DNA of 64,000 nt, from the NCBI GenBank assembly GCA_030704615.1, contig CM060731.1, positions 57,764,756 to 57,828,755 of the forward strand, in the 5' to 3' direction. The notes below the pieces were generated by a model, which was not told the origin of the DNA, did no database searches, and worked only from the letters and a program-made list of their open reading frames with translations. The stretch comes from Takakia lepidozioides (lineage: Eukaryota; Streptophyta; Takakiopsida; Takakiales; Takakiaceae). Shown in pieces: positions 23,301 to 35,300 of the stretch. Position numbers and translations under genes: made by a program. Position 1 is the stretch's first letter, and the number at the start of each line of letters is the position of its first letter.

Positions 23301-26300
23301 TGGTGGTTCTACTGGACCCAATGTTGCCATTAAGACCAACATGTCCAGAAGGCCTAGACAGGTGATGCTTGTTAAATCCTCATCTCCCAAATTCAGGACA
23401 AATCCACCTTCAAAGAGATTGTACTCATAAGACGTTGTTTGCCGTAGCCTTGTGGCCATTGACCCCGCGCCCAGTTTGAGCGGGAACAAAGGGACAGAAC
23501 CTACCTCTGTCAGGGCTGACGTTGGTAGTAAGACTTACCTCCATATAAAGAATTAATCCGGGTTTTCCAGATATCCTCTAGAAATCCCTTCACACAAGCA
23601 TCAATCTGCTGTGTGTGATTTGCCCAAAAACTAGGCCTCAGGAGGGCCTGGGCTTTTGGCTCAGCCTCGAGACTTTCAAAGTTGGTGAACAGGGGTACAG
23701 GCACAATTCCCTTAATAGATTTGAAGAGAGCGTCTCTTTGGTGAGAGAACCCCGGACAGTGTATCAGAAAATGAATACTGTCTTCAGATTGCCCACACAA
23801 CGGGCAATTGCACTCTCCCTTTCCTCTCTGCTTCTGTTTGCTGTTCAAAGGTAGGCTTCCTGCCCTGAGTTTAAATTTCAGTCTAGTGCCGAGAGTGGGT
23901 AGACCCTTGAGGTCATCCAAGATGTCCTCCCCCATGTCACAGACTGGAAACAAGTTCAGGGAAGTTTTCTGCCTAACTTCATTTTCATCAGACAATCTCA
24001 TGGCAACAGACATGGCTGAGGACACTACAGCCTCGAAGTCAGATTTATCCAGCAGGGTCAAGACTTGCGGATCCAGGTCCAGGTCCTTGAGGATCTCTTC
24101 TACTCTCTTCTGCCAGGACTTAGCCTGTTTGACAGGGCAGTCCTGTTTCCAAGATATAGAGTCGATTAATTTAGGATATCTGGTGTTGGGCATATGTTGC
24201 AGCTGACCCCACCATCTGACCGTGAATTCATCTCGTCGGGAGCTTAAGGACGGAATGCCAAACTCACCCCGAACAGCCACACTACCACTGCACATTTGCT
24301 GACATTAGCCTCTAGCCCCCAAAGATCAAAGTATCTCTTCGCGCAATCAATCAACTCCTGGAGATTGGTTGGAGTCTCCTCTATGCCTGCGAAGTCATCC
24401 GCAAACATAAGGGCTGGTATGGTGGTATCACCCACCCTTAACCCAAATCCCTCACTTTCCACATCCTCGAGGAGTTGATTGATGAAAACATTGAAGAGCA
24501 GAGGGGAGAGAGTACATCCTTGAGCTACACCTTGGTCTATGTCAAAGAAGTTGGACTTCTGTCCGTTAACAGTGACACAGCTTTTGGTGTGAGCATACAA
24601 GTTGTGGACAACTCTCCACATCTTTCCCTTGATCCCACAAGACCAGAGGCGGAACCATAGGCCATCTCCACACTGTGTCATAAGCCTTTTTGACATCCAG
24701 GAAAAAGACATAAGTGGGTTTCCCTTCTTTTTTCCTTCCCTGGATAGTCTGGCTTAGAGTGAAGATATGATCCACACAGCCCCTGTTTCGCCGAAAGCCA
24801 GCTTGGCCTTCGTGGAAACAACCTCTAGACTCCAGATCAACCTCGAGACGAGTACTTATAACTCTGCAGAATGTCTTGCCAACAGCATTGAGGAGCGTGA
24901 TGCCACGGTAGTTCCCCGGTTCTTCTCTGTCACCCTTCTTGTATAGATTGACAATGACCCCCTGTCGCCAGCGAAAGGGGATCATTTCAGTCTTCCAGAT
25001 AAGGTTAAAGAGGAGAACTAGGGCCTCTATCATGGGATCGCCACCGTGCTTGATAAGCTTGTTGACAATACCATCAGGTCCACCAGCTTTATATCCATTT
25101 AAATGTTCAATTGCTTCCACAATCTCAGAAGAACTAATGGGAGCATTATAAGCCATTGAAATATACTCCAGTTCATCAGGGCTGTTTTGAATCATAGGAA
25201 CAGTTTTTCCAACTGTGTCCCTCCATTCAGCAGAAGACCCCTCACTGTTAGACCTAGAAGTTCTGCCAAGGATACTGTAGTGAGTTTCAAAGGTTTTGAC
25301 AATGTCAACCGATGAAGTCACCACTGCACCTTTAGTAGTCTTCAGCGCTTGTACTTGCTGACCGTTTTTCGGTTTGTACAAAGAGAGAGAGAGAGAGAGA
25401 GAGAGAGACGACTCCGGACATGGCCAGTGTAGCTCAGAGCCACTTCACCTTGCGGCTACTGCCCCCTTTTGGGGGTTGGACCTATACCATCTTCAAATAT
25501 GTGCACCTGCCAAGCTTAACATCCAAGCACAAGAAACGCTACTACAACTCCATTTGCAGTACTGATTGCAGAGGTTGAGGGGTGAGCCTGATATCATGCT
25601 TTGAGATTTTTTTATCTCCTCTATCCTGGAAAAAGTATTATCTGGACGAATCCACTCCTAGGTCAATACAGAGCTTGAAAAAAGAATACCTGCTAAGATT
25701 CATCGACTTACCTTGGGGTTTGATATGGAAAGGATGCCGAGAGCAAGGGGGACTGCCCGACGTATGTTCTGTTCTCCATACTGAAGAAGATGCTGCAAGG
25801 AACGAATGGCCATGTCAAGGCCCAACTCTTCAGCCATGGACACGAGTGCAATCCCCAATACAGCAGGTGCCTGGTGGCTATCCCCTCTCTCCAAGTGGTC
25901 TGCACATAGGCTTAGCAACGCTTGCACCTGTTACCACCACCATGTTCCTGTTAGAGTCCTGTATCTCCCTCTTACATCTGGCACACATGCGAATGGCTAT
26001 TCATTGGAAGGTGGTAGGCCAAATGCCAAGTTCGGCTCTCTTTCCCAAGATAACTAGTTTGGGTGATCTATTTGCTGATGCCACCATTGTGACATACCAA
26101 CACTAACTGCCTTTGGCATTTGATTTGGCAAAAGAAAAAACAAGGATAGAAGAGAAGAAAACCTTGAGCACATTGCCAGTGCCTGCATAGGCACACGAAT
26201 CCAAGGTGACCTGACAGTACTTGGATATCTTTTCATGCAAGGTTTTGGCCACCTCCATGGTGGCGTCCACAGCATCCTGCACCAAATGGTCAATTGTCAG

Positions 26301-29300
26301 AAACAAGACCAAAAGATCATGGTACCTTGGTTGAGGGTCATGCCTGGGAAAGATAAGTAATCTGGCTGGGTGTCTTGGACAACCATTCTAACAACACTCC
26401 TGTGACGATAATGTTCTCAAATTTTGCCATTCTACATCTGAAGTGCACAGCGACTAGGAGGAATCCAAACTCAGTACGAAGGGTGAAAAGGAGAGCAAAT
26501 TACAACACCTGTTTTCCAAGGTAAAGAAGCCCAAGGCCAAGGCAAAGGAACCGCGCCAGAGGTTCTCCAAGCTCTGCCTCACTGCGGTCCATCAAAGCAA
26601 GCACAATAGATTGTGCCACCTCTTCATTGCAGGAACCCACATAGATGAGGCCGAGGGCAATAGCTGCAAACCCTGCCACTTCAATCCCCACTTTCGAGTC
26701 TGTCACTATAGGTGTCAGCAGCTCCAACACCTGCACCACCTCATTGACCAGTGGCTTAGCATACCTGTTGAAAACATTTACACATTTGTCCATGCCTGAG
26801 CTCCAACTGACCCCAAATTGCTGCTGGATCCTTTCACAGCTCTTCCCACTTATAAAATGTCCATGGCGGATTCTGACTGAAAAGGCAAGTGTAATACTTT
26901 CTTGCGAAGTGAAGTAACGAAAGGTAATCCTAGGGATCCTGATGGGATATGCATATGGGTCACGTATATCCTATTCAAGGCTGCAGAAAATAGTCTGTGA
27001 TGTCCACCCGTCATGGTGGGCAGGTTGCAAGATGTTTTGGTCTCCCTTTCTTTCTCTCTGGGCCCTCTCTGGCCCCGTTGGGGTCTAATTGAGGGGCAGC
27101 TCACACATAGCAGATTGATGCTTGTGTGCAGGGATGTCTATACACAATCCGGAAAGCCCAAACCAGTTGTTCATATCAAGGTAAGTCCCATTACTGGAGT
27201 GAGCCCCTCACAAAGGTAGTGTTTGTTCACTCTTGTTCTGCCCAAACTGGGTGCAGAGTCTATGGCCACAAGGCTAGGGCGGACAATGTCTCATGCGTTC
27301 ATTATCTAGGCCCTCTGTGGATGTAAGAACTTACTGATGATTCCAGTAGCTTTAAATTCACCTTACTAATAAAGTGTGTCACGGAAGTGTTGACATGAAG
27401 TAAAGGTCTGAGGAAGGCAAGTAGTTATCTGAGATATCCATAACCTCAGCATCAAACAAGTATCACCTGTTCTGGACATGGTGCAGCCATTACTAGCATC
27501 TTGTTATACATCTAACACACTGTTGTCACAAAAGATTTTCCCTTATCAAAGAAGAGGATAAAAGTGAAGCAGATTCCTAGATCACACTCAATGAACACAC
27601 ATTCAAGCATAAACTCAGAGATGCAAGTCTGACCTCCTCCTTCTGTGTGCCAGCATACGCTAACCCCAGACCCATAATAGCACCGATGCGGATGGTTGGG
27701 TCCTCCTTGTTCACTGAGTCAAATAACAATGCGTATGCCTGAATTTCTCCACAAAATTCAGCTCAGTGACTGTAACCTGATTGAAACCTTGAAACCCGAA
27801 TTTTCCAGAGATAAAACTCCTAACTCGCATTACTATTGACCTAACAACAAATGCAAAGGCGAAGGATATAGAACACTATCTCATCTACAATAAGGCAAAC
27901 ATTGCAATCCATTGACACAATGATGACTGCAAAAGCTGCTGATAAGACCAAGTCCCTCTTTTCTCCTTAGTGGTACCCTCTGCGACTGACCATGGACAAT
28001 ACTAAAGTTGAATAACATTTTCCTTTACACATCTTGTGAAGGGCAAAAATCCATTGTAGTTAAATTTGACAGCGAAATTCCCTGCAAGCCTAAGAACTAT
28101 TTTTTATCTGCTCTAGAGGGTATGTTCAGAAACCATTCCAACATGAGTAAATGGTACCCTTGTCTTCTCACTAAAGAATGTGCCAATGAAAGCTAAAGGT
28201 AGGCAGGACCCTCGGGTATGGTTGGGATTTTGATAAGTTTGCGGCAGGCGGTTAAGCCCAAGGGGCAGACTGGGCACCATCCCCCCGAGTGTGAACCCCT
28301 GAGTGTGAATATTCCAGCGATAAACACTTTAACATGTAAAGAGGACCCTGAATCGGACAATTCCCCTCAAGGAGATCAGAATGGACCATTCCGCAGCCTC
28401 AATTCAAGCTCTGGCACAAACTCATTTGCCAGGCTGTGCACCAAAATCAAACCCCCATTCACATTGACCCAGCATCAGCTGCTGTGGGCATGAGTTGGAA
28501 CAGAAATTCTTACTGGATCACATTCATTGCTCACACCACAATTAACAATGCCGACTGCAAGCAGCGCCCCAGCAATCACATGGTTGTCATTGCTGTACAG
28601 GTACTTGTCTACTTGTGGGAGACCACCATCGACATCCCACAGCACAATAAGGCCCTGATCACCAGAAACCACCCACCACCGAAACTTCTCTTTAGTTGAA
28701 GTAAATTAGACCCATGGGCAGGATTTACCCTGTCACTTAAATGAACAAAAGAAACACAATAAAAAATGTCCCTACTCATGAAAAGGCAAGAACCTGAAGT
28801 CAAGTTGTATCTAGGGGTCACATCCTCAGTAAATGCAGTTGGGGGGAGAGAAACTCACCAAGCTGGCAACAGCGCTCGCCTTTCCATGTTCCTTATTCTT
28901 GAAGAGCCAGTTGCCAGAGCTGCTTCCTGTTGATGACTCTGATGACGGCGCTGTCATCAGCTTGTCCTGCATGATTTTCAATACAGTCATGAATGCCTTC
29001 GATGAACACAGTTGCATCCAGTTGATGTTAGACTGTCTTAGAAATTAAGTATCTTGGTTGACAGCATAGTTTGTAAGAAAGGAAGTGTGACAAGGTGGTC
29101 ACAATCCTTGGCAGGCAGACGAGTGTCTCAACAAAGAGACCTAGAAAGACCAAGGCTATTCTGATAAGAATAATATTGACATGGAAGTCTAAGCAAAAAG
29201 CACTAGTGGTGAGGATAGCCCAGACAGGGAAGAAAAAAGACAACTTTTTGTACAGCCACAGGAGGCCCAGAGAGAACGAAAGAAGAAAGATGTACCTTTA

Positions 29301-32300
29301 TTTCAGGAATGGGAGAGGAAGAGGTAGAGAGAGATCAGATGAGTTGTTTCAAGGCCTCGTGAGACAGATAAACTAAAAACCAGCAACTGGATACTGGAGC
29401 CTTACTTGACCAAAGCCTGCATTAACAAATGCATTGACAAAAGTGGCAGCCAAATTCTGGCGAGCAGAATCCACACTCGCCCCAGCACTTGCACGCCCAT
29501 CTACCAGGTGAGCCTGAATATACGTAGTCAAAACCACAGATACTGTCTAAACATATAAATAGGTAAAGGAAATTCCCTGCTAATCAGGAAAGTAGACAAC
29601 ATCGACGAAACACAGGAGAACATTTAAGACATGAATCACCACTTGCAATGCTGATCACTGTGTCTACACGTTTGCCTAGATGCAGACAGAGACACATGGT
29701 TAACCAGGTACTCACACCACCCCCTTTCAGATTTACATTAGCAGAAAAAAGCATGTAAAAGAATGTTCATTATGTATTGTGACAAAACAAAATAAGCAAC
29801 ACCTTGTATATATCATCTGGGGTCTTGGGCTCCATAACATCGAGGTCACGAGCAAGAGTGAGGTAGCCCTCACTAAGCTTACTGTTGCTCATCAGCTCCT
29901 GTAGTAGCTCCCTATGCTCTTCATTGTCGTCCAAGTCCTCATCCAAATCCACAGACACACGCTGGACATATGGCCACATTTCGGTGAGTCACTCCACTGA
30001 GGCACGTACATGCGAGTACGACATTACTTGCATCAAACTATGCTGGAAAGAGTGGAGGTTCCATTTTGGCTTCAAGTTCTTTCATGTAACCACGACTGGG
30101 GCGAAGAATGTTTGTAGGCATAAAGACCACAGAGATATAACGGACACACGAACACAGAGCAAACATCACAAGCCCTATCTATCACCAGGGAGATTTAGCA
30201 GAGCCATCCGAGTGCACACGTGTACTGTCTGACTACATCACACGATTTTTTAACGCAGATAACCATCATGCAAAAACATCCCACTGGAGCCAACGTCCTT
30301 CAGAGCTTCCATCTCCCAATGAATGAGTATTCCTCTTGAAGATGTGTTATCGGACGGCATGTTCTAAGCATTCAAAGCAGAAAACTGGGAATTAGAAGGG
30401 CATAGATCAACCTGTCGTGCCATTATGTAACAAAGTTGCTGCTTCTCCAGGGGGTCTTTACATGCTAGGAAAGTTGACCTCACAAACTGAAAGTCATGCA
30501 ACCAGTTTTCAGGTTAGTGAACACTAGGTGTGAAAGTTTGACATGGTGAATTGCCACTTCACGACTCGGTCACTTATGCCAAATAAAGATCTCGGAGAAT
30601 GAAACAAAGAAGCCTGATATCGAAGCGCCTAAGAGGGCTAGTCTTTGACAGCATCCTAATTCTTTGCCCCTGAAGCCAGCAATAAAACCAATGTGCCTCA
30701 AAGCAAGGAGTTGATAAACTACCTGCATTTTCCAGTAAGACACAAATTTGGCACTAAGATTCCATCAACAAAACAATCAGGGTCCCAAGCATATCATTAC
30801 CATTCCAGGTACATGAGCTCTCAGTGTAGAAGGGGAAAACAAAAGAAACCCTCACGATCCACTTACATTTTGATTATCCATGCGCAGAGCCACACGCAAG
30901 GCATCCGGGTACTTTTCAAACTTGCAATAGATTTGGTATGCGATGTCGAGCACCAACATATCATCAGGTTCGGGAACATAACTGTTATCACACCACGACC
31001 TCTGACGATGATGAACAACAAATGCTCAAAACCATTTTTGTCTTGCACTACCTAACTATAGATACCACTCAAGTAATTCAGAGCAACTGTCAAGTGACAC
31101 TGACCACAGTAGATAACCAAGGTACAATGGAGGAAAATGCTTAGAAGCATTCAAACTGGAACCGGATAACAATAAGAGAAGGACAGACAGAAGACTGAAA
31201 TGAAATGAAATGGTACTTTATAACGTCCGCGGACAGACAGAAGAATGAAAGAAAGAAACTTTATAATGTCTAAGGAGAAAACAAGGGACAGACCTGGCAC
31301 AACTTGTTAGATAGGAACAGGTCCTCTTGTAATTGCCCTTGTCAATGTGCCCTGTCAATAACTCAAGGCTCTCCACCTGTACATTAGGACAGGACAGGAC
31401 ATCACCTCATCTACACTGTTGGCGGCAATGAAACCATCCATGCAGCCTATAGGTGATAAGGTCTACTGAAAACTGTCAATGATGACGTGACAGAAAAATT
31501 GAGGAAAGGCCATCTGCACTGCAGGAGAAATAGGACAAAATTGGTTAAAGCATATCCATCAACAGTTTCAATCTAAACAATGGGTACCTCCATAAGAAGA
31601 TCAACTGCCTCTGGCTCTGCATTGTGCTGCAATAAAATAGTAACAGGAGACCTTGTCAGAGAGCTTGAAGGGTAAAGAGAAGAGACCATAGAGTATGTGC
31701 AGTGATCAACCTAACCTTTGCAGACAGCTCCATGAACAAGTAACTTTTTCCATTACAAGTATAAGAAGAGGCAAAAGCTGAGATGAAACTAGAAAGCAAA
31801 TAAGTCATGAAGCTGAAACCATCATACCTTTACATGAAACGGGACAATCTGCTTGACCAAATCCATCAGGTCGTCCACAGGTTGCTCGTCAGCCTGCCAT
31901 GGCATAAACCAACCTTTGAACAACAGCTGCTGATTTGACAAGTAAACATAAACCCTTACATAAATAGCTCAGATGATGAAAACTGATCATTGAAGAGATG
32001 AGTTATGTGGAGCTCAGTAAATCATTGCCAACCCTCCCTCAATTAGTATTGTGGATACTAATCAGAAGCAGCAACTGAGTTCATGAGGAAAAACACAGGT
32101 GGCCATCAACAGATTCCCTGATGTATGGAGACTTGCTCCAAAGTTGATATTCAAATGCACGAAGGGTTTACCATGTTGACCATGATCTGCCATTTTCCCA
32201 CACTAGCAGCAAGAAGACAGTCATGGGTGGCAGAAACGTATTGGTGAAGGGCCAAACCCTTCGAAGTGTTAGGTAGCAGGTGGAATACAACCCCGTCTGA

Positions 32301-35300
32301 TCACGCACTAGGAATGCGAGGGAATCCATCATGCCACAGTTGCAGGTACCCAAACATCGCCCATGTGGCATGCAAAACCATCCCTCTCGCACAGACACCC
32401 CTATCACTGAAAATATGTTGTTATTTACTAGGGCTTCAGGCCAAAGTTCTTGGTCCTTGAAGCGAAAGTGCTTGCTTCCCATGAACATGCAACAGTGCTT
32501 TAGATAAACCTCCAGATGTCCACGGAGCATCTGTGACCTTAATTGTAGTGGCAACCAAACCTGAACATCATTTTCATAATGCCACAACAGGCTAAGTGAG
32601 AAACAAACATACCTGGCGTTGCTGGAACTCATTGCCTATCTCTCCAGCCAGGTTCCTGAAAGCATCCACCATAGTTGCACCTTGAAAGTAAGATGCCAAC
32701 ATACACTCTACTGCAAAGAACAACTTCTGAGAGAGCTTGCACTCAGAAAGGAGTCTCTATGTTGGTGCAACCCATAGAAATGCTGAAAGGGACTCACCTA
32801 CAATTAAATTTCAACTTATCTAGCACAAGTTGCAACTGGAGATGGAGTGAATGGGCACTCTCACCGCACATATTCATGGCCCCATGACCCTATGTCGCCA
32901 ATCGACCCCTGCAATCTAAAGCGCAAGCTTTCCTGTGACAGAATGGCCACAAGTTAATATCATGTTCATAACTGCGAATGATTGTGAACACATTTTCTCG
33001 CTGAACCTATCTACCACTGGATTTGATTTCCCAAAATAAGTAAGTGATCCATTAACTGTTGATATTGGGTTGCTGTAAGAGTCACGGAATTCACCAGACC
33101 AATGTACTGTCCCAAGTCCATGTAGAAGCTTTTGTTTGATTGGTCATAAAAACACTTGATGGAGGAGTGTTTGACTTGTGTAACTAAGATGTGAATTCTA
33201 TTCAGGAAAAAACCGACTTACACAAATTGATACAAAATTCAAACATCCATGAGACCATCAGAGGACTATGTTGCAACTTCAATTTAAGAATCGTGATGGA
33301 TATATCCATGTGAGAACCTAGTAAACCCTGATTTCATAATTTGAGATGTAACCAGAGTTTAAAAGATAGCCTCATCCAACATAAAGAAGAGCACAGAAGA
33401 TGTAGACAACATCACGACAAAACAACAATGAAAAGAATGTACTCATAAGACGTTGTTTGCCGTAGCCTTGTGGCCATTGACCCCGCGCCCAGTTTGAGCA
33501 GAAACCAAAGGGACAGAACCTACCTCCGTCAGGGGCTGACATTGGTAGTAAGACTTACCTTTATAAATAGAATTAATTCGGGTTTTCCAGATATCCTCTA
33601 GAAATCCCTTCACACAAGCATCAATCCGCTGTGTGTGATTCGCCCAAAAACTAGGCCTCAGAAGGGCCTGGGCTTTTGGCTCAGCCTCGAGACTTTCAAA
33701 GTTGGTAAACAGAGGTACAGGCACAATTCTCTTGATAGATTGGAGGAGAGCTTCTCTCTGGTGAGAGTACCCCGGACAGTGAATCAGAAAATGAATATTG
33801 TCTTCGGGTTGCCCACACACTTCAGTCTGGTGCCGAGAGTGGGTAGACCCTTGAGGTCATCCATGATATCCTCCCCCATGTCACAGACTGGAAACAGGTT
33901 CAGGGAAGTTTTCTGCCTAACTTCATTTGCATCAGACAATTTGCTGGTAACAGACATGGCTTTGGACACTACAGTCTCTAAGTCAGATTTATCCAGCAAG
34001 GTCAAGACTTGCGGGTCCAGATTCAGATCCTTGAGAATCTCTTCTACTCTCTTCTGCCAGGACTTAGCCTGTTTGACAGGGTGGTCCTGTTTCCAAGATA
34101 TAGAGTCAATTAACTTAGGGTATCTGGTGTTGGACATGTGTTGCAACTGACCCCACCATCTGACCTTGAATTCATCTCGTCGGGAGCTTAAGGAAGGGAT
34201 GCTAAACTCACCCCGAAAAGCGACCAAGAAAACTACAAGCCCTTGGCTGTTTTGGAGCATGCTGACATGCACTCCTTAAGCACCCCCTTGAATGGATTCT
34301 AGAGACTTAGCCTGGTTGGAGTTATCAACCCATATAGCAGCAGATCCGTAGTCCAAGGCAGGTCTAATAACGCGGCAAAGTAAGGTTTTCTTGACCTCAG
34401 AGTTAATCCCTCTGCAGTGAAAAAATTTAGTGAGACTCAGCGCTTTGCCCTTGCCAGCTTGAACAACTTTCTGGATGTGTCCATCCCAGTTACAGTTGGA
34501 GGAAAACTCAACGCTCAGGTATGTGTAGGAAGGGAGGACTGGGATCTCTTGGCTACCCCACTGCCACTTAAGATCACTTCCTCCCTCTCCTCTGTTGTTG
34601 AATGCCACCACTGCACATTTACTGACATTAGCCTCTAGCCCCCAAAGATCAAAGTATCTCTTCGCGCAATCAATCAATTCCTGGAGGTTGGAAGGAGTCT
34701 CCCCTATGCCTGCGAAGTCATCCGCAAACATAAGGGCTGGAATGGTGGTATCACCCACCCTTAACCCAAATCCCTCACGTTCCACAAGAGCAGAGGGGAG
34801 AGCGTACATCCTTGAGCTACACCTTGGTCTATGTCAAAGAAGTTAGACTTCTGTCCATTAACAGTGACACAGCTTTTGGTGTGGGCATACAAGTTATGGA
34901 CAACTCTCCACATTTTTCCCTTGATTCCGCAAGACCAGAGGCAGAGCCATAGACCATCTCTCCACACTGTGTCATAAGCCTTTTTGACATCCAAGAAAAA
35001 AACATAAGTGGGTTTCCCTTCTTTTTTCCTTCCCTGGATAATCTGGCTTAGAGTGAAGATATGGTCCACACAGCCCCTGTTTCGCCGAAAGCCAGCTTGG
35101 CCTTCGTGAAAACAACCTCTAGATTCCAGATCAACCTCGAGACGAGTACTCATAACTCTGCAAAATATCTTGCCAACAGCATTGAGGAGCGTGATGCCAC
35201 GATAGTTCCCCAGGTCTTCTCTGTCACCCTTCTTATATAGATTGACAATGACCCCCTGTCGCCAGCGAAAGGGGATCATTTCGGTCTTCCAGATAAGATT

